Source: PHAA01 sp040217755
GTDB taxonomy: Bacteria; Bacillota; Syntrophomonadia; Syntrophomonadales; Syntrophomonadaceae
Assembly (NCBI GenBank): GCA_040217755.1
Contig: JBEHWJ010000003.1
Span: 1-64,000, forward strand
DNA: 64,000 nt
Direction of reading: 5' to 3'
Positions 50,640-59,998 of the stretch are shown here, piece after piece. The translations under genes were made by a program, and so were the position numbers. The notes under the pieces are model-generated. The model made no database searches, was not told the DNA's origin, and worked only from the letters and a program-made list of their open reading frames with translations. The first letter of the stretch is position 1; every line of letters begins with the position of its first letter.

Positions 50640-52643
50640 CTAAAATTCGCCTTCCTGCTGCAGGTTCAATTTGCCTATAAATTCCTTCACCCCGATCTTC
50701 TTGCGCTCCCCCCGTACCCGCCTCTGTTGTTCCTTCTGGGTGATGTACTTGAACATGGTCCATAATAAGCGGGTGCCTTCTTCAGTCTGGCAGGCCTCGG
50801 AGGGGGTCATTCCCCGCAGGACCGCAAAATGGGAATGATACCACTTGTTGAGATACATCTCTTTCAACCGGGCTTCCAGCTGGGGATAGGATTTCTTCAC
50901 CTCAGGGGTGAGGATTTCAAAAATCCCGTCCTCCCTTATCTCCAGACCGTCAAACTCCAGGGCGTCATACATACCCTCCTCGAAAAACTGGCGAGCCGCA
51001 CTTATATCCCGCTCACCAAAAGCGGATACCGTTATCCAATTGGGACCGATGATATATTCAGCCATAAATCCCGGGTGATGGCGGCAATCGTCACACTGAT
51101 AAACGACCTGCATCTGACCGGGCAGTTCTATCCTCGGCCCTGACAAACTTGCCAGCCGGAGAATTACTTCGGTGCGGTCCTTTACGGCATATCGCGCCGT
51201 GATGAAACGCATACCATCCTCGAAAGCCATCTCTTCCCCCTCATCCAGCAGGATATCCTCGAATTGCAGATAGCGTCCGCTCAGGTAACTGTAGGCGGTG
51301 GCCAGACTGAGTTCATACTCTCCCCGAGAGATAAGAGGATAGGGGCCTTCAAGGTTAAACAAGGAGTGCAGGTCCTCGAGGGTATCCTGTTGCTGGGAGA
51401 TGATCACAAATTCATCGCCGTTTATGACCAGGTCAGCAATCACCCCGCTCATGAAGGTGACGCCATGGTTGTAATCATCGTCAAAACAGGTCACCCGCAT
51501 ATGCATACCGTAGGGGAGTTCTTCCACCTCCCGGATATTGTCTACCCGGTCCAGGACCTCGAACAGGTCGTCCACATTGATGATCTCGTATACCCGGCAG
51601 TAAACCGGTACTGCGAAGGGATCCTGCAAAGACCCGGTTTCCAGCTTATTATGGGAGGTCTGGGCGATATCGATCACCAACCATTGTCCCTGGGGATCGC
51701 GGGAAACCGAAAAGACATATTCGCTGCGGTATACCTCGCGCTCATTCATGGTGATGGAATAAGCCGATAAACCAAGGTGGTTGTGAGAACCGCGGATCTC
51801 CTCCGCCCTGCCTTCCAGCAGCACAGTCCCCGGTTTAAGCACCCGGTTGAGTTGCTGCAGCAAAGCCCCCTGGGACAAGCGGCGCTCGTCCACTATGGAG
51901 AACAGGTAGTTGAAATCCTGGCAGCGCAGGGCGTGGAAAAAACTGTTGATCAGCTGGCGCGGGGCCAACCGGGGCGAAAGCTTGCGCAGTATGGTGGTGA
52001 TGCGGTTGTCTTCGCCGGTAAGGTCATCATCCAGGTACTTCTGATATAGAAACCGACCCAAAGCCGGGCGGCTCATGAAGCGCACGTTAAATTTATAGGC
52101 ATCACCGACCAACATACAGGTCTCGGCATAATCAACCTCGACCAAATCGGGCTGATTGTCCCGATCTTGTTCATATTGCTCCGTGGGTATATCTTCGATC
52201 ACGAAGAAACTGTGCACCCCGTCGGGGCTGAAGGCCAGGAAGAAACACTCCACATACAGGCGGCCATCCGGCTTCTGCCAGGCTACATCCACCGTCATCC
52301 GTCCGGTGTTACGGCTGGTGCTGGCAAAGGCCCGGTAAAAATCACCTCTCTCCAGGGGAGGAAAGTGGGGATCAAGACCAGCCAGTTTATATTTGGCCAA
52401 GGTACGGGTGCAGGTCATGTCGAATTCCTTGCCGTATTCGAGCTTGACCAGCTGGAAAAAGTTGACCATCGCCGGGGTGTGAAAAGAAGCAAGACCTTCG
52501 ATGATGTCGGCCCGCACCTCATAAGGAATATCCTCGATGATCTCCAGAATGGACAGGCAGCCTTCGTTGGTCTTGATATACTTCGTAATATCCCCGACCA
52601 GGGGTTTCAGCATGGCCCGGGGAAAATTCTGTTTATTTTTCAT
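50640..52643 (-). CDS. Large cytoplasmic protein of unknown function
   Basis: 667 residues from ATG 52643 (GAGGT seven bases upstream). No signal peptide or membrane helix. An early part with HEAT-like helices (SILEIIEDIPYEVRADIIEGL) leads to a beta-rich region that repeats the theme of protein quality: acidic, aromatic-rich strands. Residues near 260-370 (INSFFHALRCQDFNYLFSIV onward) look like an NTF2/SnoaL-type fold. A CxxC (YQCDDCRHH) lies near 550. The C-terminus has LRGMTPSEACQTEEGTRLLW, a short motif also seen at the end of some SEC-C and antitoxin-like proteins. I cannot assign a function. Confidence 0.75.
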   Translation of the reverse strand: MKNKQNFPRAMLKPLVGDITKYIKTNEGCLSILEIIEDIPYEVRADIIEGLASFHTPAMVNFFQLVKLEYGKEFDMTCTRTLAKYKLAGLDPHFPPLERGDFYRAFASTSRNTGRMTVDVAWQKPDGRLYVECFFLAFSPDGVHSFFVIEDIPTEQYEQDRDNQPDLVEVDYAETCMLVGDAYKFNVRFMSRPALGRFLYQKYLDDDLTGEDNRITTILRKLSPRLAPRQLINSFFHALRCQDFNYLFSIVDERRLSQGALLQQLNRVLKPGTVLLEGRAEEIRGSHNHLGLSAYSITMNEREVYRSEYVFSVSRDPQGQWLVIDIAQTSHNKLETGSLQDPFAVPVYCRVYEIINVDDLFEVLDRVDNIREVEELPYGMHMRVTCFDDDYNHGVTFMSGVIADLVINGDEFVIISQQQDTLEDLHSLFNLEGPYPLISRGEYELSLATAYSYLSGRYLQFEDILLDEGEEMAFEDGMRFITARYAVKDRTEVILRLASLSGPRIELPGQMQVVYQCDDCRHHPGFMAEYIIGPNWITVSAFGERDISAARQFFEEGMYDALEFDGLEIREDGIFEILTPEVKKSYPQLEARLKEMYLNKWYHSHFAVLRGMTPSEACQTEEGTRLLWTMFKYITQKEQQRRVRGERKKIGVKEFIGKLNLQQEGEF

Positions 52644-52762
52644 GGAAATTACCTCAAAAGCCGGATCAAAAAAAATTGTTATCCTTAATTTATCATTTTG
52701 CCGGCCTGAAGGCAATTTTCTTGTTTCACCATAATCAGTCAGGCTGTAAATATTAAACCAGC

Positions 52763-52768
52763 TATAAT
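52763..52768 (+). promoter_or_regulatory. Candidate -10 of the 48-residue peptide gene
   Basis: Perfect TATAAT, about 50 bases before the ATG. The -35 region is poor. Confidence 0.4.
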
Positions 52769-52815
52769 AATTGGCCCTGTAACAAAAGCTAAGGCAAAGG
52801 AGGGATCAATAGAAA

Positions 52816-52962
52816 ATGAAAAGACGATTCAAAGTGATGGGTAAAAGCGGATTTAATTTCAAATCGATGTATTGGCCGATAGCGTTTATAAACGGTCTGT
52901 TTTTCGGGGGCCTGGCCCTGCGGAAGATAAGGCAGTACTGGGAAGGCGGACCCATGGACTAG
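52816..52962 (+). CDS. 48-residue membrane peptide
   Basis: Small gene: MKRRFKVMGKSGFNFKSMYW at the start, a hydrophobic centre (PIAFINGLFFGGLALR) and a charged tail ending EGGPMD. AAAGGAGGG lies 11 bases before the ATG. A TATAAT lies upstream and a strong terminator 24 bases downstream, so the unit looks complete. It lies in the gap between two divergent minus- and minus-strand genes. Family unknown; one membrane helix is predicted by eye. Confidence 0.65.
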   Translation: MKRRFKVMGKSGFNFKSMYWPIAFINGLFFGGLALRKIRQYWEGGPMD

Positions 52963-52985
52963 CCGCCCCCCTCCTTTAATAATTT

Positions 52986-53030
52986 AAAGGATAGATGGGC
53001 CGTTAAGGCAGCACCTATCCTTTCTTTTTG
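52986..53030. terminator. Terminator, strongest on the plus strand
   Basis: Arms AAAGGATAG and CTATCCTTT with a 20-base loop, then CTTTTTG. On the minus strand AAATTATT follows, so it may also serve the beta-propeller gene. Confidence 0.8.
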
Positions 53031-53050
53031 TCGGCCGGTCGGCGCCCGTC

Positions 53051-55030
53051 TTATCTGGACCCCAGGTATAGCGTATTCTTGAGCGCCAAACTGGCCAGGT
53101 CATGGGCTTGCACCAGGTCCCCCGACAGGGTATAGAGGGTATCGCCTATATACAAGGCCCGTTCGATATTTTTCCGGCTGTGGTACCAGCTGTCCCCCGC
53201 CGCCAGGTAATCCTGGCCGCTCAAGTGAGAGATGCGGCCCCGCAGCTGCAGACCGTTGATCAGGTCGATATTGTAAACATAGAGGCCCTGGTAGGAGAAA
53301 CTGCCATAAGCCGGGAAGGGCTGCATACCGGGCATAACCGTCGAGCCCTTCACCTCCATGACCGTTACCGGGAAGGCCAGTAGGCTCCGGGGGGCAGAGA
53401 ACAACAACGCCTTATGGTTGTGCAGCAATTCGGAGTCAGTGCCGCGGTCACCGATCAAGACTTTGCTTATTTCGACCGGGTTGGCAACGTCGCTCACATC
53501 GAAGAGAGCTATTTTCATGCCCTGGTAGTAAGCCTGGCTCTGGTCACCCCCGGTCTTCAATTCGATAGTGTCCTTGCCGAAACCGATGATGTGCTTCTCA
53601 TCATACGGATGCAGATAATCGCTGTATCCCGGTATCTTCAGTTTGCCCAAAATTTGCGGGCTGGCCGGATTACTCAGATCCAGCACGAAAAAGGGGTCAA
53701 CTTTTTTGAAAGTAACCATGTAGGCCCGGTCGCCCATAAAACGAGTTGAATAAATCTGCTCCCCGGGGGCGATGTTCTCCAGGCGCCCGACCATCTGCAG
53801 GTTATTATCGAGGATATAGACGTTGTTGGATGAAGCATATTGGTCGTTTCTCCATACCTCGCCCCGGGTGGTGGCGATACGGAAACAGCCTTTATGCTCA
53901 TCCATGGAGAACTGATTCAAGATCCTGCCCGGCACCTGTCCCGAGCCGAGGTATTGGATTTTGCCCGGCTGCAGCCCGAACTTATATATAGTGGTGGTGC
54001 TCTCGGCAGGACGGTCCAGCATCATCTCCCCCATCCGTGGCTGTATCCCGTAGTCATGCTTCTGTACCGCCACATACAGGTTATCGACGGAGGCATATAC
54101 TTCTTCTCCGCTGCCCAGATAGGTGCTGATGTCGGCCGCGCGCTTCGGTTGTTCCAGGTCCACCGCCGCCACCATAAGGTAATTGGGATTGATGCAATCG
54201 GGGAAGTATCTGATATCCTCGTATTTCTCGGCCACATATTCTTGACCCTGGACGGTATCGCGCCACACCGGGGCAGCCAGCGGATGCTCCTGGATGGAGT
54301 AATAATTAATGTATTTGTTGCTCAAAAGGTAAAATGATGAACCGACTTTCCGGGAAGAGAGATAGTTGCCTTCCAACTCCAGCTGTCTCAGTTCAGCGGG
54401 ATGGTTGGGATCGGTTATATCGTATATGATAGCCCGGGTCATCTGGGTGGAGTAGATTGGCGGGTAGATAGAGGTTTTCACCAGTTCCCCATAAGGCATG
54501 GGATAAGGCATCGGGGTGACCCGGGTGCCTATAACCACCAACCGGCTCCCGTCTACATAGAGCTCAGCGGGTTGGAATCCGGCATCAGTAAAACCGATCG
54601 TGGCGGCCAGCGCCATAGTCTCAGCTGGCTGGGCTTTGATTATGTTTATCCGCTGCTGGTCGACCTGGTAAATATAGGTGCCATCCGTCTTGACCAGATC
54701 GCTTTCATCCACCCCGGCTACCTGCAGGTTGGTGCCGGAGAAATCGGGAACATCGGCCGGCGCACCGGCAGCCTGCGGAGCGGCTGCTTCGTTGGCCACC
54801 TTGGCAACGTTATCTGCCGCCATCCGTCCATATCCATATAGGTATTGACCCTGGGTTTTCTCCAATAGCTTGATCAGGTTCTCATAACTTCCCACCACCG
54901 GCAATTCTGCCCGGGCGGAGGCCTGAGACCGGTTGGGCCCGATCCGCCAGGTGATGCTGAGCACTGCCAGCAGTAACGCCACCAATATACCTGCCAGGAA
55001 TACTCTCCCTTTTGCTGCCGGTAATCCCAT
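53051..55030 (-). CDS. Secreted or membrane-anchored beta-propeller protein
   Basis: 659 residues. N-terminal hydrophobic helix (FLAGILVALLLAVLSITW) acts as an anchor or signal. The segment TNLQVAGVDESDLVKTDGTYIYQV is the signature of the beta-propeller domain family with secreted members in Bacillota and Archaea; several YVAVQ / AYMV strands repeat through the rest. Function unknown, probably a cell-surface binding protein. ATG 55030 follows GGAGGG. Confidence 0.85.
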   Translation of the reverse strand: MGLPAAKGRVFLAGILVALLLAVLSITWRIGPNRSQASARAELPVVGSYENLIKLLEKTQGQYLYGYGRMAADNVAKVANEAAAPQAAGAPADVPDFSGTNLQVAGVDESDLVKTDGTYIYQVDQQRINIIKAQPAETMALAATIGFTDAGFQPAELYVDGSRLVVIGTRVTPMPYPMPYGELVKTSIYPPIYSTQMTRAIIYDITDPNHPAELRQLELEGNYLSSRKVGSSFYLLSNKYINYYSIQEHPLAAPVWRDTVQGQEYVAEKYEDIRYFPDCINPNYLMVAAVDLEQPKRAADISTYLGSGEEVYASVDNLYVAVQKHDYGIQPRMGEMMLDRPAESTTTIYKFGLQPGKIQYLGSGQVPGRILNQFSMDEHKGCFRIATTRGEVWRNDQYASSNNVYILDNNLQMVGRLENIAPGEQIYSTRFMGDRAYMVTFKKVDPFFVLDLSNPASPQILGKLKIPGYSDYLHPYDEKHIIGFGKDTIELKTGGDQSQAYYQGMKIALFDVSDVANPVEISKVLIGDRGTDSELLHNHKALLFSAPRSLLAFPVTVMEVKGSTVMPGMQPFPAYGSFSYQGLYVYNIDLINGLQLRGRISHLSGQDYLAAGDSWYHSRKNIERALYIGDTLYTLSGDLVQAHDLASLALKNTLYLGSR

Positions 55031-55162
55031 ATCTTATCCCTCCTATAATCTTCTTGAATTAAATACGGCCGAGGCTGCCATTTGCTTACAGCAGGGCCTA
55101 TCGGAGAAGATGCTTTTCGTCACCCCGGCTGCCGACCGCATAACCACTAGGGCCGGTAAGCC

Positions 55163-55208
55163 CCAAAATAAAAATGGCCCCGGTCGGTCGCCATGACCGA
55201 TGCCGGGG
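55163..55208 (-). terminator. Rho-independent terminator after dut
   Basis: Minus strand: CCCCGG outer arms, an inner CGGTC/GACCG stem, then CCATTTTTATTTTG. It lies about 65 bases after the dut stop and separates dut from the beta-propeller gene. Confidence 0.75.
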
Positions 55209-55271
55209 ACCCAAAATCTGGCCGGTAATATGCACAGTTCCAGAGTCCATACCCTGGCCTGGTTGGTTTAC

Positions 55272-55673
55272 CTAGCGGAGTTGGTCTTCCTCCTCGATGA
55301 AGACCGCCTGGACCACCGGTCCAAACACCATCTGGGCCACTTTTTGGCCTGGCAATATTTTCACCGGCTTATCGGTGACATTCAGCAACATAACCTTGAT
55401 CTCTCCGTTATGGTCGGCATCGATGGTGGCCGGGGCATTGGCGACTACTATGCCTTTGCCGGCCATACCCGCCCGGCTCCTGATCTGTCCCTCATAACCG
55501 GACGGGATCATAATCGCCAGCCCGGTCGGGAAACTCCTGACCTCGTTGGGATATAGCACTACCTCTTCCTTGTTGGCCAAACATATATCGCAGCCGGCCG
55601 CTCCCCGGGTCTCATACTCCGGTACCGCGGCCCAGGCGACAAGCTTTTTGTATTTTACCCCTATTCTCTCCAT
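55272..55673 (-). CDS. dut: dUTPase, short form lacking motif 5
   Basis: 133 residues. Trimeric dUTPase family, hydrolyses dUTP to dUMP. Motif 1 GAAGCDI (24-30), motif 2 RSRAGMA (65-71), motif 3 TIDADHNGEI with the catalytic Asp85, and motif 4 PGQKVAQMVF are present. The Tyr of motif 3 that stacks on deoxyribose is His88. Motif 5 (Arg plus Gly-rich loop over the phosphates) is missing: the frame ends at TAG right after EEEDQLR. After the TAG the same frame reads VNQPGQGMDSGTV, which faintly resembles a motif-5 loop. Own terminator downstream. Confidence 0.8.
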   Translation of the reverse strand: MERIGVKYKKLVAWAAVPEYETRGAAGCDICLANKEEVVLYPNEVRSFPTGLAIMIPSGYEGQIRSRAGMAGKGIVVANAPATIDADHNGEIKVMLLNVTDKPVKILPGQKVAQMVFGPVVQAVFIEEEDQLR

Positions 55674-55877
55674 TTCTTATTCCCCCTCAATATTTCAGCT
55701 TTATGCCAGTATATTTCCTCATCTGCTATTAATTATAGCTCAAGGATGAGATTTTGGCGCGCCTTGTCGGCGCCTTCATCGCCACCCCCAAAATGCCTCT
55801 GTTCTGCTGGTCCGTTCATTTTATTCCCGCCCCGCTTCCGCTACAATAGGGATATGACCAGCGGGGAGGTATTGGGA

Positions 55878-57197
55878 TTGGATTATGTGCTGTCAATAAT
55901 GATAGCCGCCCTTACGGGGGCCTCATTACTCATAATAATTCAGTTACGGGCTATCAGACAACTGCAGGCGGAGCAGACCCAGAAGCTGGCGGTTCTGGAG
56001 AAAAGCGAGGAGAACGCTTGGACGGTTTTGCGCGCCGACCTCTCTGCCCTGCGCACCGAATCGGGGAGCCAGGCCCGCCAGGGTCGGGAGGAATTTGCCC
56101 ATAGCCTGCGCCTGTTCGAGGATTCGCTTCTGAACCGGGTAAATGAAGCAGCCCACCTGCAGAAGAGCCAGTTAGGCCTCTTCGGCGAACAGATCGACCG
56201 CTTGGCAGCCGGCAACGAAGCTCGTTTGGAACAGTTGCGGGGTACGGTTGAGAACCGCCTCAAGGAGCTGCAGGAGGATAACAACCAGAAGCTGGAGAAG
56301 ATGCGCCTGACGGTGGACGAGAAACTGCATAATTCACTTGAAGTCAGGTTGGGCCAATCATTCAAGTTGGTCAGCGATCGCCTGGAGATGGTCCATAAAG
56401 GTCTGGGCGAGATGCAGTCGCTGGCCGCCGGGGTGGGAGACCTCAAGAAAGTGCTCATCAACGTCAAAACCCGCGGCATCTGGGGCGAGATCCAGTTGGG
56501 CAACATACTCGAACAGGTGCTGAGCCCGGAACAGTATGCCTGCAACGTAGCCACCCGTCCGGGCAGTAATGAGAGAGTGGAATTCGCCATCCGCCTGCCC
56601 GGGCAGAACCAGGGTGAGGGTGAGATATGGCTGCCCATCGACGCTAAATTCCCCCAGGAGGACTACCTGCGCCTGATCGAAGCCAGCGAACAGGGCCTGC
56701 CCGAAGAGGTGGAGGAGGCCGGGCGCCAACTGGAGAAGCGCATACGTTCCGAAGCCCGGATGGTACAGGATAAATATCTGGCTCCACCCCACACCACCGA
56801 TTTCGGCATCATCTTCCTGCCCACCGAGAGCCTGTATGCCGAAGTGGTCCGCCGTCCGGGATTCCTGGCAACTTTGCAGAGCGAATTACGGGTCCTGGTG
56901 ACTGGACCCAGCACCATGGTGGCCCTGCTCAACAGCCTTTCGGTGGGCTTCCGCACCCTGGCCATTGAACAGCGTACCAGCGAGGTCTGGGAGTTGCTGG
57001 GGGCAGTCAAGTCCGAGTTCGGCAACTTCGGTGATATACTGGACAAGACCAAAAAGAAACTCCAGGAGGCCAGCAATACCATCGACAGCGCTTCCCGGCG
57101 CTCCCGCAGCATCGAGAAAAAACTGCGGGCGGTACAAGAACTGCCGGCAGCAGCCAGCTCGGAGGTTAGGGGCGAGGGCGAAGACCATGGTTTATAA
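55878..57197 (+). CDS. rmuC: RmuC-family DNA recombination protein
   Basis: 439 residues from TTG 55878, eight bases after GGGGAGG. One N-terminal membrane helix (IMIAALTGASLLIIIQL), a long coiled coil to about residue 180, then the RmuC nuclease-like domain: GIWGEIQLGNILEQVL, FAIRLPGQ, LPIDAKFPQEDYL and GPSTMVALLNSLSVGF. Role: limits DNA rearrangement, mechanism unsettled. Earlier in-frame starts at 55746 or 55854 lie upstream of that site; a TACAAT at 55842-55847 would put transcription start after them. Confidence 0.9.
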   Translation: MDYVLSIMIAALTGASLLIIIQLRAIRQLQAEQTQKLAVLEKSEENAWTVLRADLSALRTESGSQARQGREEFAHSLRLFEDSLLNRVNEAAHLQKSQLGLFGEQIDRLAAGNEARLEQLRGTVENRLKELQEDNNQKLEKMRLTVDEKLHNSLEVRLGQSFKLVSDRLEMVHKGLGEMQSLAAGVGDLKKVLINVKTRGIWGEIQLGNILEQVLSPEQYACNVATRPGSNERVEFAIRLPGQNQGEGEIWLPIDAKFPQEDYLRLIEASEQGLPEEVEEAGRQLEKRIRSEARMVQDKYLAPPHTTDFGIIFLPTESLYAEVVRRPGFLATLQSELRVLVTGPSTMVALLNSLSVGFRTLAIEQRTSEVWELLGAVKSEFGNFGDILDKTKKKLQEASNTIDSASRRSRSIEKKLRAVQELPAAASSEVRGEGEDHGL

Positions 57198-58676
57198 TCA
57201 GGTGGTCCCGATCCTGTCGCGTCCTTCCTGCTTGGCCAGATAAAGGGCTTTATCGGCGGCCTCGATCAGGGTTTCCATCGTCTCCCCATGGTTGGGATAC
57301 GCCGCCACCCCTAAGGAAAGACTGATGGAGTCGGGGCCATTCCCCTCCAAATCCTGACCGGTAATCTCCCGGCGTATGGCGTCAGCTCGGGAGCAAGCCG
57401 ATTGCAGGGGCGCATCGGGCATGACCAAAATAAATTCATCCCCGCCGTAACGACAGGCTATGTCGTTGCGGCGGATACTTCTCGCAAACAACCGGCCTAC
57501 CATTATCAGGATTTTGTCACCCTGCCGATGCCCGTACCGATCGTTGATCTGTTTGAAGTTATCCACATCGGCCATGATGATCGACAACGGCCGCCCGGTC
57601 CTTTGAGCATTGAATAAAGCCATCCGCAACGCTTCCTCCATATAGCGGCGGTTGAAAAGGTTGGTAAGCGGATCCCGTATGGCGTCCTGGCGCAGGTTAT
57701 CCCGCAGTTTGAGATTGAGCAGGGCCAGGACCGCCGTGTCGACCACCGCCTGGGCCATTTGCACCTGGTTGGGGCTGAACTCGGCTGCCCGGAAATGGCA
57801 ATAGAAAACCCCGAATGGCTTACCATCGATAACCAGGGGTCGGCAGACATGAACATCTCCCAAGCGCCCAGCTGCGTGGCGGCAGTTTTCTTCCTCCAAC
57901 CCGGGGCCGGACCGGTGTATCTCCCCCTTCTCCAGGCTTAGGCAATCGCTGCTCTCAAAGCCAGCCACCGTGTAGATATCCTCTTGCCAGGCCAAGACCA
58001 GCTCCATGCGCTGGCAGGGTGGAGAACACAGGTACAGCCCACCGGACAGAGCCGGCAAAAGCATCTGCATAAAATCACTTATTACGGGGTAGGCGGCTTC
58101 CAACGTCGGGCAAGACTGCAAGCGGCTGCTCATCTGGTGCAGGTTGCTAATCTCCCAATTATAGCGGTCCAGTTCCCGGTTGCGGGCATTCAGTTCCAGG
58201 TTGGCCGCCTCCAGCTGGATCTGGGCCAGCTTTCGTTTGGTGATATCACGGAATATCACGATCTGGCCCCGGTGATTTCCCTTTTTATCGGAGAGCGGTG
58301 AGAAGCTCATATCCAGCCATTTTTCCCCCGACCGGGTCTTCTCCTGGAAATCCCAGCGCCCCGCCTGGGTCTTCATCAGTTGGATGGCCGTTTCGGAACT
58401 GGGCTGGAAAAGGCTCTCGAGGGGCAGGCCGGTGGAGAATGATTCCATCTCCAAAATGTGCAGGGCGGCAGCGTTGACATGCAGGATACGGTTGTCGACA
58501 TCCAGAAGCACAACCCCGTCCCTTATCTTCTCGACTATCACCGGGCTGGCCAGGTGCAGGGAGAGCAGGCTGCTGGTCAGGGCGCGGCTGCCCAGGTAGC
58601 GGAAAGCCAGCCACCCGGCCAAAAAATATAGAAGCCCCGACAGCAAGAATGCAATTGTCCATGCTTCTATCCCCAT
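57198..58676 (-). CDS. PAS-GAF diguanylate cyclase
   Basis: 492 residues. One membrane helix, a PAS domain (DGVVLLDVDNRILHVNAAAL), a coiled coil (ITKRKLAQIQLEAANLELNA), a GAF-like domain with several cysteines (CSPPC, CRHAAG), and a C-terminal GGDEF domain with YGGDEFILV. Intact cyclase site, no RxxD inhibitory site checked. It makes cyclic-di-GMP. No EAL domain, unlike the other GGDEF protein in the window. Stop codons of this gene and rmuC touch, with no terminator between. AGGGG lies before the ATG. Confidence 0.9.
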   Translation of the reverse strand: MGIEAWTIAFLLSGLLYFLAGWLAFRYLGSRALTSSLLSLHLASPVIVEKIRDGVVLLDVDNRILHVNAAALHILEMESFSTGLPLESLFQPSSETAIQLMKTQAGRWDFQEKTRSGEKWLDMSFSPLSDKKGNHRGQIVIFRDITKRKLAQIQLEAANLELNARNRELDRYNWEISNLHQMSSRLQSCPTLEAAYPVISDFMQMLLPALSGGLYLCSPPCQRMELVLAWQEDIYTVAGFESSDCLSLEKGEIHRSGPGLEEENCRHAAGRLGDVHVCRPLVIDGKPFGVFYCHFRAAEFSPNQVQMAQAVVDTAVLALLNLKLRDNLRQDAIRDPLTNLFNRRYMEEALRMALFNAQRTGRPLSIIMADVDNFKQINDRYGHRQGDKILIMVGRLFARSIRRNDIACRYGGDEFILVMPDAPLQSACSRADAIRREITGQDLEGNGPDSISLSLGVAAYPNHGETMETLIEAADKALYLAKQEGRDRIGTT

Positions 58677-58936
58677 AAATACCCCTAAATCTTAGATTTT
58701 CCAGGTTTAGACCTGTAGGTTCGGCCCAGCCGGTGGTCAGCTGTTTTACTGTTATTACCAATATATGCTATCTCCTTCTTTCAATCAAGCCCTGCTTGGG
58801 CTGGGCCCGCGCCAACTCGGGTCTTTATTACGGGGCCTTATGCTTCGTTCCCCGGAATATATGCCGGTTGGTTATCGAATCTGCCTCGCAGTGCCGGCAT
58901 TTATCCCCAATCCATGCCCGCGGTTTGAGCACGGTA
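58677..58936. other. Intergenic region
   Basis: 260 bases between two minus-strand genes; no gene, repeat or promoter I can support. Confidence 0.3.
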
Positions 58937-59758
58937 TCAGAAGTTGATGTTGTCCGGATCCGGACCGATGCGCAGATCCCGATTTAACCCCTCGATCGCA
59001 CCCATCTCCCGGCTGGACAACTCGAAATCGAAGATGTCGGCATTGCCTATTATCCGCTCCCGGTGCACCGACTTGGGTATGGCTATCACATCGTTCTGGA
59101 GATGCCAGCGCAGGATCACCCGGGCCGCATCCCGGCCATGACGGGCGCCGATCTCCCCCAGCAGCGGGTCGTCCAGAATCCTGCCCCGAGCCAGGGGGGC
59201 CCAGGCTTCCATAGCGATGCCGTGGCCCTGGCAGTAGGCGCGCAGAGGAGTTTGACTCAGCCGGGGATGCAGTTCCACCTGGTTAACCATCGGGATCACC
59301 TCCGCCGCCTGGATGAGTTCCTCCAGGTGGTGGATTTGAAAATTGCTGACCCCGATAGCCCGCACCCGTTGCTCCCGGTAGAGTGTCTCCAGGGCTCGCC
59401 AGGTCTCCTTAAACCTGCCCGGCACCGGCCAATGAATCAAGTAAAGGTCCAGATAATCAAAACCCAACCGGAGCAGGCTGCGGTCGAAAGCAGCCAATGT
59501 CTCGCGGTAGCCCTGTTCTGTATTCCACACCTTGGAGGTTATAAACACCTGACTGCGGTCCAGCCCCGATTCTTTCAGGGCCCTTCCTACCCCGGCTTCA
59601 TTCCCATAAAAGGAGGCAGTATCGACGGAGCGATAGCCCGCTTCCAAGGCCCACCTGACCGGCTGTACCACTTCCTGGTCGCCTACTTTGTATACCCCCA
59701 GGCCCAGGCGGGGCATCTCCACCCCGTTGGCCAAAATCTTGACCGAGTCTATTTGCAT
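58937..59758 (-). CDS. Aldo/keto reductase
   Basis: 273 residues from ATG 59758, after AAGGGGTG. NADPH-dependent TIM-barrel reductase. Catalytic tetrad seen: Asp in RSVDTASFYGNE, Tyr in the same segment, Lys in ITSKVWN, His in LIHWPVP. The cofactor segment IPKSVHRERIIGN is present. It resembles the 2,5-diketogluconate reductase group. Substrate unknown; many such enzymes reduce aldehydes. Confidence 0.92.
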   Translation of the reverse strand: MQIDSVKILANGVEMPRLGLGVYKVGDQEVVQPVRWALEAGYRSVDTASFYGNEAGVGRALKESGLDRSQVFITSKVWNTEQGYRETLAAFDRSLLRLGFDYLDLYLIHWPVPGRFKETWRALETLYREQRVRAIGVSNFQIHHLEELIQAAEVIPMVNQVELHPRLSQTPLRAYCQGHGIAMEAWAPLARGRILDDPLLGEIGARHGRDAARVILRWHLQNDVIAIPKSVHRERIIGNADIFDFELSSREMGAIEGLNRDLRIGPDPDNINF

Positions 59759-59882
59759 ATAATCACCCCTTGGTTTTTTCGCAGTCCCGCCCGGCCGGCG
59801 TCTATATTTAACAACCATCCTCCCGGCAAAGTTCCTGCCAATCCCCGCCTTGACCATTGCTGGCCTGCACTGCGATTTGCTT

Positions 59883-59899
59883 CTATAATGGTATTATAG
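59883..59899. promoter_or_regulatory. Palindrome CTATAAT-ggt-ATTATAG
   Basis: Perfect 7-3-7 repeat in the gap between the divergent aldo/keto reductase and ogt genes. It contains a TATAAT on each strand. Confidence 0.45.
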
Positions 59900-59921
59900 C
59901 CGGCGAATCCGATTAAGTTAA
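59893..59921 (-). promoter_or_regulatory. Candidate promoter of the aldo/keto reductase gene
   Basis: Minus strand TTAACT (59921-59916), 17-base spacer, TATAAT (59898-59893). Leader about 130 bases. Confidence 0.5.
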
Positions 59922-59998
59922 GCCGGGGGCCAGTTGCCCTGGTCGAGCCGGCTGCCGGCTGACCATCGTTCGATAGTATGAGGAAGGGGAGAATTGCC

